From Sulfurimonas aquatica (lineage in GTDB: Bacteria > Campylobacterota > Campylobacteria > Campylobacterales > Sulfurimonadaceae): 64,000 bases of DNA. Each line of letters begins with the position of its first letter. The stretch's first letter is position 1. This document shows, one piece after another, positions 1 to 8,785 of the stretch. The stretch lies in NCBI RefSeq assembly GCF_017357825.1, contig NZ_CP046072.1, positions 2,170,001-2,234,000 of the forward strand, given 5' to 3'. Position numbers and translations under genes: made by a program. The notes under the pieces were generated by a model, which saw only the letters and a list, made by a program, of their open reading frames with translations, was not told where the DNA came from and made no database searches.

Positions 1-234
1 ATGAGCGTACTTACAAAAAACGAAAGAGATGGACTAGAAGAAGTATTTTTATCTATAAATTCACATAGAAGCAGATACCAAAAACTCAAAGAAATATCAT
101 CTTTAATAATGAAGCAACAGAGTAGCATTGACTTCAATAAACTCTTAAAACAGGCTAAGCATGGGATAAAAGAGGCCAAAAAGTCTAATTTCATCCTTAA
201 TATCACTAAAAAGAAGAAAAATTTAAGCAAATAA
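1..234 (+). CDS. Small Lys-rich hypothetical protein
   Basis: A 77-residue protein of unknown function. It is very rich in Lys and Ser with a basic tail, has no signal peptide or membrane segment and no motif that I recognise. The ATG is the first base of the window, so the true start could lie upstream and this may be only the C-terminal part. It is followed by a 72-base gap and then the HU gene on the same strand. Codon use resembles the neighbours, so it is probably real. Confidence 0.5.
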   Translation: MSVLTKNERDGLEEVFLSINSHRSRYQKLKEISSLIMKQQSSIDFNKLLKQAKHGIKEAKKSNFILNITKKKKNLSK

Positions 235-264
235 ACTATAAAGTACTTATAGCTGAATTATTTC

Positions 265-278
265 ATTTTCATGAAAAT
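265..278. promoter_or_regulatory. Perfect 14-base palindrome upstream of the HU gene
   Basis: ATTTTCATGAAAAT reads the same on both strands and lies 28 bases before the HU start codon. It could be an operator or a small hairpin in the leader. Chance palindromes are common in AT-rich DNA, so the regulatory reading is inference. Confidence 0.25.
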
Positions 279-306
279 TCGGAAATATTAAATCCAAGGG
301 TAATTT

Positions 307-591
307 ATGAACAAAGCTCAATTCGTTGAATTAGTACAAGCAAGTGGCGACTACAAAACTAAAGTAGAAGCAGAAGCTGCAATTAAAGCATTTACAGAAG
401 CTGTAACTACTGCATTAGTTAAAAAAGAGGAAGTTTCTTTAGTAGGCTTCGGAAGTTTTGCTGCTGCTCTTCAAAAAGGTAAAAGTGGAAAAGTACCTGG
501 TACTGATAAAACTTATACAACTCAAGATAAAATGGTTCCTAAATTTAAAGCTGGTAAAGGTCTTAAAGACCGTGTTGCAGCTGGTAAATAA
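307..591 (+). CDS. hup: HU-family DNA-binding protein
   Basis: A 94-residue nucleoid protein of the HU/IHF family, which bends and compacts DNA as a dimer. The N-terminal helices, the central GFGSF turn (about residues 47-51) and the basic C-terminal helix are all present at the usual family length. The beta-arm lacks the strict RxGxNPxT motif and instead has a Lys/Gly-rich stretch around residues 57-66, a divergence also known from other campylobacterial HU proteins. It stands alone, with a hairpin terminator directly after the stop codon. Confidence 0.88.
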   Translation: MNKAQFVELVQASGDYKTKVEAEAAIKAFTEAVTTALVKKEEVSLVGFGSFAAALQKGKSGKVPGTDKTYTTQDKMVPKFKAGKGLKDRVAAGK

Positions 592-597
592 AAATTA

Positions 598-628
598 AAT
601 TACTGTCAGGTTTTTGGCAGTAATTTTT
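598..628 (+). terminator. Rho-independent terminator after hup
   Basis: AATTACTG (598-605) pairs with CAGTAATT (618-625), extended inward by weaker pairs, and is followed by a T run. It starts seven bases after the HU stop. The next gene's ATG lies only a few bases beyond it, so that gene needs read-through or a promoter inside this region. Confidence 0.75.
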
Positions 629-634
629 CTTATA

Positions 635-2161
635 ATGAAAATACCTTTCATAGACTCACTTTTTAAAAAAGAAATAAAACCTCTCAGTGTTCCTGATTCC
701 ATACTTGTAAAAAAGTTAAAAGAACTCTCTTCGCAAACAGACATATCATTATACAAAGACATGGAAATTTATCACCATACTAAAAGTTTTCATATACCGC
801 TTATGATGTTAGATGCTTCTCGTGGTCTTTATATTTTTGAAGCAAAAGATTGGACATTCGATGAATTAAAAAATGCAAATATTCAAAAAGCAGAGAATCA
901 AACCTCTTCTCATGACACTTTAGCATTTCAAAATAGACAAGATATAATAAGAAAAAAATTCAATGAACTCACACACAGTGATGGAATACCTATTTTTAAC
1001 TACCTTTTGATGGAAAATTTAAATGCTGATGAATATGAGCATTTAAATGATTCATTTAAAGAGTTACTCCCTCGTGAAAAGATTATTTTTAGCGACTCAT
1101 CTCAAGGTGATATACTTAAAAAACTCCATGATGCATCAGCACCTCATAAAAATCTTTGTAATGTAAATGACACAATGGGAACACTGTTAACGCAGTATGC
1201 AATTTTAGATGATAGACTAAATCTTTATCTCTGTAGTGATGAACAGATCTCACTTATAGATCAAGAGATAGGTAAAGAAACAATTATAAAAGGTAGCTAC
1301 GGAAGTGGTAAAAGTAGTGTTTTACTTTTAAAAACAGTTGTTGAACTTTTTAACAATCCTCATAAAAAAATTCTAATTATAAAACCTACAGTACTTGCAT
1401 GTGATATCTTAAAGAAAAAACTCTTAGATATTATAGAACATGGGATTATTGAAGTTGACTTAACATCTGTAGAAATTTTAACTCCATTAGAGCTTCTAAA
1501 TAAGCATCAAGCTAAACTTGGAAGAGAGACACTTGATAATCTAGATATTGATAACAAACTCATGAGTAAATCATTTAATGTAGCTGATATTATCATGTGT
1601 GATGATGCAGATCATTTTTCTACAGATTTTATTGAATACTTAAAACATCTACAAAAGAAATCTCAACTTCTACTCATATATACTGATACTCAAGAGAGTG
1701 ACTTAAATAAAGAGTATAGAGTAGCAAGGGAGACTATCTCTTTTCATCAAACAAACCCTCATGCCAAGGCACTCCATATCATATCTACACTATTAGCAAA
1801 AGGTGAAGAAAATATAGTACTAGTTAGTAATAGTCTAAGTGCTCAAAAACTAAAAGATGATTTGGAAGACTTTATTGAGTATGAGCCAAAAATAGTAGAT
1901 AGTTCTCAACATATCATTAACCAAAGTAATATTAACTTCATATTTTGTACATATGCTGACCTCAATGAGCTCTCTGCAAAACATATTATTTTAATGGATT
2001 TATGTTTTACAAGTGAAAATGAGATAAAATATGCCTTTAATTTATCCACAAAAAGTGTACATGTTCTTTATGAAGAAGATTGCCAAGAGATAAACATTTT
2101 AAAGGAATATTATGAAAGTTCTAAAGAGCCAAGAAGAGTGGGAAAAACAACTAAGTCCTGA
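635..2161 (+). CDS. NERD-like nuclease/P-loop ATPase fusion, degenerate helicase
   Basis: About 508 residues from the ATG at 635; an upstream in-frame TTG at 614 would start inside the hup terminator and is less likely. The N-terminal third contains an IFEAKDW strand (about residues 71-77) resembling the E-x-K core of NERD/PD-(D/E)xK nucleases. The second half is a superfamily-1-like P-loop domain with Walker [10 protein letters not shown] (about 220-228) and an acidic Walker B-like CDDAD. I cannot see the later helicase motifs (for example QxxGRxxR), so it may be an ATPase without unwinding activity. Its last 50 bases overlap msrB in another frame. Function unknown; a nucleic-acid processing or defence role is inference. 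Confidence 0.55.
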   Translation: MKIPFIDSLFKKEIKPLSVPDSILVKKLKELSSQTDISLYKDMEIYHHTKSFHIPLMMLDASRGLYIFEAKDWTFDELKNANIQKAENQTSSHDTLAFQNRQDIIRKKFNELTHSDGIPIFNYLLMENLNADEYEHLNDSFKELLPREKIIFSDSSQGDILKKLHDASAPHKNLCNVNDTMGTLLTQYAILDDRLNLYLCSDEQISLIDQEIGKETIIKGSYGSGKSSVLLLKTVVELFNNPHKKILIIKPTVLACDILKKKLLDIIEHGIIEVDLTSVEILTPLELLNKHQAKLGRETLDNLDIDNKLMSKSFNVADIIMCDDADHFSTDFIEYLKHLQKKSQLLLIYTDTQESDLNKEYRVARETISFHQTNPHAKALHIISTLLAKGEENIVLVSNSLSAQKLKDDLEDFIEYEPKIVDSSQHIINQSNINFIFCTYADLNELSAKHIILMDLCFTSENEIKYAFNLSTKSVHVLYEEDCQEINILKEYYESSKEPRRVGKTTKS

Positions 2162-2501
2162 AGCTTTTTATGTATGTAGACAACATGGTACCGAAGCACC
2201 TTTTTCGGGAAAATATAATGATAATAAAGCTGATGGCCTGTACAAATGTATATGCTGTGGAGCTCCTCTTTTTGAATCAAGTACAAAATTTGATTCAGGT
2301 TCTGGATGGCCAAGTTACTATGAAAGTATCGAAGATGCTATTACAGAGATAAAAGATGTAACTCATGGTATGGTCAGAGTAGAAGTAACATGTTCTAATT
2401 GTGATGCTCACCTTGGCCACGTTTTCCCTGATGGACCTGAGCCTACTGGACTTAGATACTGTATAAACTCCGTTTGCTTAGACTTTAAAGAAGAGGAGTA
2501 A
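2112..2501 (+). CDS. msrB: Peptide-methionine (R)-S-oxide reductase MsrB
   Basis: A 129-residue enzyme that reduces the R-sulfoxide of methionine in oxidised proteins. The zinc-site pairs C46/C49 and C94/C97 are visible, as are SGSGWPS (62-68) and the catalytic RYCINS with Cys117. The fold is full length and stand-alone, with no MsrA fusion and no obvious signal peptide. It starts 50 bases inside the preceding gene and ends three bases before the cyclophilin gene, so translation is probably coupled through the group. Confidence 0.93.
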   Translation: MKVLKSQEEWEKQLSPEAFYVCRQHGTEAPFSGKYNDNKADGLYKCICCGAPLFESSTKFDSGSGWPSYYESIEDAITEIKDVTHGMVRVEVTCSNCDAHLGHVFPDGPEPTGLRYCINSVCLDFKEEE

Positions 2502-2504
2502 ATC

Positions 2505-3044
2505 ATGCATAAAATATTAATCTCACTTCTATTTTTACTAAATTTAAATTTATCTGCGCAAAATACACATGTTGTACTTGAGACTACTCAAGGGAATATA
2601 GAGATAGAACTTTATAATGACATCGCACCTTTAGCTGTAGAAAACTTTACTACACACATCAAAAATGGTTATTACAATGGTATTGCCTTTCATAGAATTA
2701 TTCGTAACTTTATGATTCAAGGTGGTGACCCCACTGAGAGTGGTAGAGGTGGAGAGAGTATTTGGAAGAAAGACTTTAAAGATGAGTTCAAAAATAAGGT
2801 CTTTGATAAACCTGGAATATTAGCTATGGCCAACCGTGGTCCAGCGACTAATGGTAGCCAATTTTTTATAACTACCGCACCAACGCCATGGCTTAATGGC
2901 AACCATACTATATTTGGACATATTACAGAAGCTTCCATGGTGCCTTTATTCAAATTAAATAATGTTGCAACCGATCGTAGAGATAGACCACAAGAGCGTC
3001 AAGAGATTATAAAAGCATATATAAAAGAGAGTAAGGGCAAATAA
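2505..3044 (+). CDS. ppiA: Periplasmic cyclophilin-type peptidyl-prolyl isomerase
   Basis: A 179-residue cyclophilin that isomerises X-Pro bonds. A hydrophobic signal peptide ending near LSAQ (residues 1-19) predicts export. The core has FHRIIRNFMIQGGDP (62-76), with Arg64 matching the catalytic Arg of cyclophilins, then NGSQFFIT and the Trp-containing WLNGNHTIFG segment. It is the middle gene of msrB-ppiA-pit, and its stop overlaps the next ATG by one base, which implies one transcript. Confidence 0.9.
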   Translation: MHKILISLLFLLNLNLSAQNTHVVLETTQGNIEIELYNDIAPLAVENFTTHIKNGYYNGIAFHRIIRNFMIQGGDPTESGRGGESIWKKDFKDEFKNKVFDKPGILAMANRGPATNGSQFFITTAPTPWLNGNHTIFGHITEASMVPLFKLNNVATDRRDRPQERQEIIKAYIKESKGK

Positions 3045-4690
3045 TGGAAATACAAACTATTAAAAAACTAGAAAAAGAAGCACTAAAAAAAAGTGGAACG
3101 GATTTCACACGATTAGGATTTGCTCTATTTTTTATGATTGGTGTACTGACTTTTAGTTTTTTAAATAACGGTGGTATTTCAAACAATATGTTTTTAGCAG
3201 TAGCCGCATTAATTGGTGCATATATGGCTATGAATATTGGAGCTAACGATGTAGCAAACAATGTAGGTCCCGCTGTTGGCTCTAAAGCGATGACCATGAC
3301 TATGGCTATTGTTATTGCCGCTGTGTTTGAAGCAGCAGGAGCTATCATTGCTGGTGGTGAAGTTGTTAAAACCATCAAAAAAGGCATCATAGACATCTCT
3401 GCGTTTGGGGGTAATAGCGATCCTTTTATATGGGCGATGATGGCGGCTCTTTTAGCTGCTGCGCTTTGGCTTAACTTTGCAACAATGATGAGAGCTCCTG
3501 TATCTACGACACACTCCATAGTGGGTGGCGTAATGGGTGCAGGTATTGCTGCGGCTGGCTTTAGTATTGTATCATGGTCAACAATGGCAAAAATTGCTGC
3601 ATCTTGGGTTATATCTCCCATTCTTGGAGGTCTTATAGCGGCTGTTTTTCTTTTTTCTATCAAAAAATCTATAATTTTTAAAGAGGATAAAGTAGAAGCG
3701 GCTAAAAAGTACGTGCCTCTATTTGTTGCTATGATGTCTTGGGCTTTTGTTACATACCTTACACTTAAAGGACTAAAAAAAATATGGCCGCAGGTCGTTG
3801 ATATTTTAAACTTTATTCCTTTTGTTTCAATAGAAATGAGTAAAAAGCCGTCTCTACTTACTGCACTACTTATGGGACTCACTGTTGCTTTAATTGTTTA
3901 TTTTTATATGGTTAAAAGATTAACTTCAAACAAAAGTAAACTTGAAAATACAAGAGATTCCGTAAACACTCTCTTTACTATACCTTTAATTTTTTCAGCG
4001 GCTCTTCTTAGTTTTGCTCACGGTGCAAATGATGTAGCCAATGCTATAGGCCCATTAGCCGCGATTAATGATGCTGTACTTCATGGTGGAATTTCAAGTA
4101 AAGCGAGTATCCCACTATGGGTAATGGGTGTTGGTGCACTTGGAATAGCATTAGGCCTTGCGTTATATGGACCAAAACTTATAAAAACAGTAGGTTCAGA
4201 GATAACTGATTTAGATCAAGTCAGAGCTTTCTCAATCGCTATGGCAGCTTCCATCACTGTAATTATTGCTTCACAACTAGGACTTCCAGTAAGTTCTACT
4301 CATATCGCCATTGGTGGAGTGTTTGGTGTTGGATTTTTAAGAGAGTATCTGCATCTCAACGAAACGGTAAATACTATTGAAGAAGATCAGTTAATTATTG
4401 CAGATGAAAAAAATAATCTTCAAGCATATAAAGCTGAGCTTAAAACGCTAGAAGCAAAAGAAGAAAAATCTTCACTAGAATATGAAAGAGTAGTTGAACT
4501 ATATAAGCTAATATCTGAAGAAGAGAAGTTGATAAAATCAACAAAAAAACATATCAAAAGAGTTCAAAAAGTTGAGTTTGTTAAACGCGATGCAGTTAAA
4601 AAAATAATTGCTGCATGGTTAATAACGGTTCCAGCCGCTGCAACACTCTCTGCTATACTCTTTTTTATGATTCGTGGGATTATGCTTTAA
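3044..4690 (+). CDS. pit: PiT-family inorganic phosphate transporter
   Basis: A 548-residue inner-membrane phosphate permease that moves metal-phosphate with protons or sodium. The two inverted-repeat PiT signatures are clear: GANDVAN at 66-72 and again at 327-333, each in a hydrophobic segment, with TTHSIVGG and STHIAIGG farther on. Before the last membrane helix is a charged, coiled-coil-like insert of about 75 residues (about 440-515), which makes the protein longer than E. coli PitA (499). It overlaps the end of the convergent folP gene by 11 bases. Confidence 0.9.
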   Translation: MEIQTIKKLEKEALKKSGTDFTRLGFALFFMIGVLTFSFLNNGGISNNMFLAVAALIGAYMAMNIGANDVANNVGPAVGSKAMTMTMAIVIAAVFEAAGAIIAGGEVVKTIKKGIIDISAFGGNSDPFIWAMMAALLAAALWLNFATMMRAPVSTTHSIVGGVMGAGIAAAGFSIVSWSTMAKIAASWVISPILGGLIAAVFLFSIKKSIIFKEDKVEAAKKYVPLFVAMMSWAFVTYLTLKGLKKIWPQVVDILNFIPFVSIEMSKKPSLLTALLMGLTVALIVYFYMVKRLTSNKSKLENTRDSVNTLFTIPLIFSAALLSFAHGANDVANAIGPLAAINDAVLHGGISSKASIPLWVMGVGALGIALGLALYGPKLIKTVGSEITDLDQVRAFSIAMAASITVIIASQLGLPVSSTHIAIGGVFGVGFLREYLHLNETVNTIEEDQLIIADEKNNLQAYKAELKTLEAKEEKSSLEYERVVELYKLISEEEKLIKSTKKHIKRVQKVEFVKRDAVKKIIAAWLITVPAAATLSAILFFMIRGIML

Positions 4691-5834
4691 GAGTTATCTC
4701 ATCAAGAGCACTCTGCAGACGGAGTGCTTGTATATGTTCCGCAACATCATGTACTCTAAGTATAGATGCTCCATTTCTTACAGATTCTAGATGAATTGCT
4801 AAAGTTCCAGGTAGTCTATCTTTTATCAGTGAAGAAGAGATAGCGTCTATCATAGATTTTCTAGACGCTCCCACTAAAAGTTTTTTACCAAGTAATGAAA
4901 AGTTTTCTAAATGTTTAATCAGAAGTAAGTTGTCTTCTAAAGACTTGCCAAAACCTATCCCAACATCTAAAATAATATTTTTAATTCCAAATGAGTCTGC
5001 TTTTTCAATTCTATCTTCAAAAAATGAGTAAATATCTGTTAGGATATTATCATATTGTGGATTATCTTGCATGGTTTGTGGGTTTCCTTGCATGTGCATA
5101 ATAACAACTGTCGCATTATACTTAGCGCAGACTTTACAGACCTCATCGTCAATAAGCCCCGTAATATCATTCACAATGCTAAAACCTGACTTTAAAGCGT
5201 ACTCTATCACGCTAGGTTCATAACTATCTATACTAAACTTCACCTGTTGATGGAGCTCTTTTTCATTAATGACATCGATAATTGGTTTGACTCGAGAGAG
5301 CTCTTCATCTGCGCTTACAGGAGTTGAATTGGGACGAGAGGATACTCCACCTATATCTATTATAGTTGCTCCATCTTCCATCATCTTCTGGATTTGAATA
5401 ATGGCTTCATCTTTTTCAAATCTACTCTCACTAAAAAAACTGTCGTCATTAGCGTTAATAACGCCCATAACCTCTACTTCACTAGGCTTTTTTATCTTTG
5501 AGTACTCTTTTAATATAGCGGCTAAGCCTTTAAGCCCAAATGGCTGAGAGAGCTCTTTTTTTGCAAGAGTTTTTAACTGCGCCGTTGTAGCGATTAAGAT
5601 GGCGTTGACTTTTGGAGTGGTTGCTAAAACAGTCCCACGAGGAACGGCTAAGTCTGCTCCAATGGAGAGTGCGTCTTGTTTGAGAATATTTGCAGCCCCA
5701 ACGTTTAAATCTTCTATATATATAATGTGCGTCTTTGCCTTATCGGTCAAAATCTGCACGCCTCCACCATCTACGCCTAACTCTTGTAAATGTTTTTTTA
5801 CATCTATGGCGTTAGATAACTTTTTAACTATCAC
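4680..5834 (-). CDS. folP: Dihydropteroate synthase with N-terminal extension
   Basis: A 384-residue folate enzyme joining p-aminobenzoate to the pterin pyrophosphate. The catalytic barrel occupies about residues 120-384: MGVINANDDSFF (123-134), IDIGGVSSRP, FSIDSY, NDITGL, GFGKSLEDN and VGASRKS. The usual NVTPDSF loop reads NANDDSF, so the Thr-Pro pair is replaced. About 119 residues of unknown role precede the domain; typical FolP is about 280 residues. The ATG overlaps the holB stop (ATGA), indicating coupling. It is last in rppH-lysC-hobA-holB-folP, the same order as in Helicobacter pylori. Confidence 0.9.
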   Translation of the reverse strand: MIVKKLSNAIDVKKHLQELGVDGGGVQILTDKAKTHIIYIEDLNVGAANILKQDALSIGADLAVPRGTVLATTPKVNAILIATTAQLKTLAKKELSQPFGLKGLAAILKEYSKIKKPSEVEVMGVINANDDSFFSESRFEKDEAIIQIQKMMEDGATIIDIGGVSSRPNSTPVSADEELSRVKPIIDVINEKELHQQVKFSIDSYEPSVIEYALKSGFSIVNDITGLIDDEVCKVCAKYNATVVIMHMQGNPQTMQDNPQYDNILTDIYSFFEDRIEKADSFGIKNIILDVGIGFGKSLEDNLLLIKHLENFSLLGKKLLVGASRKSMIDAISSSLIKDRLPGTLAIHLESVRNGASILRVHDVAEHIQALRLQSALDEITLKA

Positions 5835-6451
5835 TGCTTTTCCTGAGCAAAACTCATTAGTAGCATAGCAAGTACGCTTTGTGGTCTTGAGTTTAGGTCG
5901 AGTAGTCTATATGCTTTGTCAAAGTTATCTAACTGCGATGGAGAGAGGATAAGCATATCTGTCACGCTAGCGCGATAAAATAGCGCTTCTACAAGTTCTT
6001 TAGCTTCTTGTTTTTTTATCCGTGAGTGTTCTTTTAAAAACTCAAATACCTCTTTATAATCTAGTCTTGCCAAATTTAACTCTAACTGGTTTAGTTTATG
6101 GGAGTTTTGAACTTTTAAGATTGGTAAACGTGAACGCACCGTTGGAAGTAAGTTTGATTTTGTTGCAGAGATGATTATAAACTCTATGTTTCTTGGTGGC
6201 TCTTCGAGTAGCTTCAAAAGGGAGTTTTGCGCTACAGACGTAAAGTCTGATGAAGCGATTAAAATATATTTTGTTTGGGATTCACTTATGTAAGACTCTG
6301 ATAGTACGGCTTTTGCATGTTCTATTTTAAAAACGTCTTCTATAAAGCTAACAACTCTAAAAGGCTCTAACTCAGTTTTTAATCTCTCAAGTTCACTCTC
6401 ATAACTTGAAGAGATGATAATATGACCCTTAACTTGGTTATGAGCTTGCAT
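5831..6451 (-). CDS. holB: DNA polymerase III delta-prime subunit, short form
   Basis: A 206-residue clamp-loader subunit. It has the AAA+ core with the sensor-region motif SLLKLLEEPP and a following PTVRSRLPIL segment, but no Walker A loop at the N-terminus and a C-terminal domain much shorter than the 334-residue E. coli protein. Short delta-prime proteins like this are normal in Campylobacterota, where the subunit is structural rather than ATP-hydrolysing. It overlaps hobA by 14 bases upstream and folP by four bases downstream. Confidence 0.85.
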   Translation of the reverse strand: MQAHNQVKGHIIISSSYESELERLKTELEPFRVVSFIEDVFKIEHAKAVLSESYISESQTKYILIASSDFTSVAQNSLLKLLEEPPRNIEFIIISATKSNLLPTVRSRLPILKVQNSHKLNQLELNLARLDYKEVFEFLKEHSRIKKQEAKELVEALFYRASVTDMLILSPSQLDNFDKAYRLLDLNSRPQSVLAMLLMSFAQEKQ

Positions 6452-7001
6452 CTACCTCTCCAAACATTGTAGCGTTTAATGAGGAGTTAAAAAGGCGGTA
6501 GAGTTGAAGTAACTTTATATCCAAGTGAGTGTCATATGATTTTAGAGTAAATGAGTTATTAAAATCTTCATCAAAAATCCAAAAATAGCTATCGTCTCTT
6601 CTTTTAGCAATATCTGCGCGCTTATCATCGCCACTTCCTATATACCAAAAGAAATAGTCATTTTTATATGACAATGAAAGCATGTCGTCAACAACCGCTA
6701 TCATCTCTCCACCACTAACACTATCATAGTGTCTGCATATGCTATCTATGCTCACAATAGGAATAAGAGGTCTCTCTTGGGTACTACCATTAATAGATGA
6801 AAGTATATAGTTTTCAACCCATTTTCTTTTCTCATCCGTCACTAAAATAATTGTTTTAGCTTGGAGTACTTTCTCTAAAGCAAACGCAGTAGTCTTTGAC
6901 CACTCAAAACGCTGCTCTTCCAACCATGAGAGACTACCGCCCTCTTCACGAATAGCATCTAAGCTCCATTGTGCGAATTCAGGTGCGTGCGAGTCTGTCA
7001 T
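6438..7001 (-). CDS. hobA: HobA, DnaA-binding replication initiation factor
   Basis: A 187-residue homologue of H. pylori HobA, which tetramerises and binds DnaA domain I to organise the oriC complex. It functions like DiaA but is specific to Campylobacterota. Recognition rests on the N-terminal FAQWSLDAIREEGGSLSWLE, the central VENYILSSIN, the DDSYFWIFDE segment, the KLLQLYRLFNSSLN helix, matching length, and its location between lysC and holB exactly as in H. pylori. Its 3' end overlaps holB, linking an initiation factor with a clamp-loader subunit in one operon. Confidence 0.85.
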   Translation of the reverse strand: MTDSHAPEFAQWSLDAIREEGGSLSWLEEQRFEWSKTTAFALEKVLQAKTIILVTDEKRKWVENYILSSINGSTQERPLIPIVSIDSICRHYDSVSGGEMIAVVDDMLSLSYKNDYFFWYIGSGDDKRADIAKRRDDSYFWIFDEDFNNSFTLKSYDTHLDIKLLQLYRLFNSSLNATMFGEVDASS

Positions 7002-7008
7002 ATTAAAG

Positions 7009-8220
7009 TTACTGATCTAATTTATAAGTATTGTGAAGAGAACGAACAGCAAGTTCTGCATACTTCTCATCTATAACCATAGAGACTTTAATCTCCGATG
7101 TTGAAATCATATTTATGTTTATATTTTCAGCTGCCATTGTTGAGAAAGCTTTTGCCGCAACTCCAGCGTGACTTCTCATTCCAACGCCAACAACAGATAC
7201 CTTACAGATATCTTCGTTATAAGAGTCATCTTTAATCTCACCACTTTGAATAAAAGTATCTACGATTCTTTTAGCGTCGTGAAGATCGCCTACGGGAACC
7301 GTAAAGTCAATATTTGTAGCGCCATCGTGAGCTACGTTTTGAATAATCATATCTACGTTTACTTCCGCTTCTGCAAGACGGTTAAATATGTCAGACGCTA
7401 TCCCTGGTCTATCTACTACTCCCATAAGAGAGATACGTGCTTGATTTCTATCTAACGCAATTCCACTTACTAATGGTGCTTCCATAATATTTTCTTCCTT
7501 CGTTATTAATGTTCCCTCTTCATCTGAAAAGCTTGTTCTTGTTACTAAATTTACATTTAATTTTTTTGCCATCTCAACTGAGCGATTTTGCAATACTTTC
7601 GCGCCAAGTGACGCTAGTTCTAACATCTCATCATAAGATATCTTATCCAGTTTTTTTGCTTTTGGCTCTATTCTAGGGTCTGTAGTAAATATACCACTTA
7701 CGTCTGTGTATATCTCACATAAGTCAGCTTTTAAGGCGCCTGCAATTGCTACGGCTGAGAGGTCGCTTCCTCCACGTCCAAGCGTAGTTACGTCACCATG
7801 CTCATTTACGCCTTGAAAGCCAGCTACAACTACTATTTTTCCCTCTTTAATTGCGTCTTGCATCTTTTGAGGATTGATCTCTTCTATACGAGCTTTTGTA
7901 TGATGAAGGTCAGTGATTATTCCTGCCTTTCTCCCTGTCATGGCTATTGCGTCATGACCCATCTCTTGTAGAGCTATAGAAAGAAGCGATGCCGTAACTC
8001 TCTCTCCCGCGCTTAAAAGCATATCCATCTCAGCGCGCGCTGGATTTTTTGAAAAATGTTCAGCATATCCAACAAGCTTGTTTGTCTCTCCACTCATAGC
8101 TGAAACAACGACAACGACGTCGTTGCCTTTTTTGACTGTTTCACTTACTCTATTAGCAACGTTTTGTATACGGTCTAAATCCCCTACGCTCGTTCCACCA
8201 AATTTTTGAACTATTAACAT
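7009..8220 (-). CDS. lysC: Aspartate kinase
   Basis: A 403-residue enzyme that phosphorylates aspartate, the first step to lysine, threonine, methionine and diaminopimelate. The kinase domain opens with KFGGTSVG (residues 6-13) and contains TLGRGGSD. Two ACT domains follow from about residue 260 (SLMGVVDRPGIA; VSVVGVGMRSH) and probably give allosteric feedback control. Length and layout match the monofunctional class. It begins directly after the rppH stop and is separated from hobA by seven bases. Confidence 0.95.
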   Translation of the reverse strand: MLIVQKFGGTSVGDLDRIQNVANRVSETVKKGNDVVVVVSAMSGETNKLVGYAEHFSKNPARAEMDMLLSAGERVTASLLSIALQEMGHDAIAMTGRKAGIITDLHHTKARIEEINPQKMQDAIKEGKIVVVAGFQGVNEHGDVTTLGRGGSDLSAVAIAGALKADLCEIYTDVSGIFTTDPRIEPKAKKLDKISYDEMLELASLGAKVLQNRSVEMAKKLNVNLVTRTSFSDEEGTLITKEENIMEAPLVSGIALDRNQARISLMGVVDRPGIASDIFNRLAEAEVNVDMIIQNVAHDGATNIDFTVPVGDLHDAKRIVDTFIQSGEIKDDSYNEDICKVSVVGVGMRSHAGVAAKAFSTMAAENININMISTSEIKVSMVIDEKYAELAVRSLHNTYKLDQ

Positions 8221-8691
8221 CTATAGTAGTCCTTCTTTTTTAAAATAATTTATAACCGTTTCATAAACGGGTTTTTTAAAGTGTGCCGTGTGATTTAAGA
8301 CATCATCGATATCTACAAACTTATGGTTTACAAACTCTGGATGCTTTGTATCAAGATTTATTTGAGCGTCTTTTTTTAATTTTATTAAAAAATATCTCTG
8401 AGTTTGCCCTTTATATGGCTTCATTTTTTTAGCAATCTTTTCTGGAAAGTCATATGATATCCATTTAGGATACTCTCCAACTATTTTAGCTCTATCAGTT
8501 CCGATCTCTTCTTCCATCTCTCTAAAAAGCGCGTCTATAACCTCTTCACCCTTATCAACCCCACCTTGTGGGAACTGCCAAATGTCAAGTAGGTCGTTTC
8601 TTTGTGCGATAAAAATCTCTTTTTTTTCTGGATAGTTGTTTGAAACAATTATCATCGCCACATTTGGACGATAGTCTGGTTTTTTACTCAT
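8221..8691 (-). CDS. rppH: RNA pyrophosphohydrolase (Nudix)
   Basis: A 156-residue Nudix hydrolase that removes pyrophosphate from mRNA 5' ends and so triggers decay; homologues also cleave diadenosine polyphosphates. The Nudix box runs from GGVDKGEEV to REMEEEIG (about residues 44-65), preceded by the RppH-typical QFPQGG. It is the first gene of the five-gene minus-strand operon and faces the divergent hemW-like gene across a 94-base intergenic region. Confidence 0.92.
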   Translation of the reverse strand: MSKKPDYRPNVAMIIVSNNYPEKKEIFIAQRNDLLDIWQFPQGGVDKGEEVIDALFREMEEEIGTDRAKIVGEYPKWISYDFPEKIAKKMKPYKGQTQRYFLIKLKKDAQINLDTKHPEFVNHKFVDIDDVLNHTAHFKKPVYETVINYFKKEGLL

Positions 8692-8785
8692 TTAAACACC
8701 TATATTATAGTTATCGCGATTATACAAAAATAGTAATTAAAATAAGATAATTTACTCTTAATGACTATGTGGATATACTTCGGAC

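Noticed and set aside
614-634. TTG start seven codons upstream for the P-loop protein
   Set aside because: It lies in the loop of the hup terminator; the ATG at 635 is preferred.
3007-3882. 291-residue open frame on the minus strand under the phosphate transporter gene
   Set aside because: It is the antisense shadow of pit. The composition (Ala/Ile/Ser-rich, no motif) is what antisense of a membrane gene gives, and pit itself is unmistakable.
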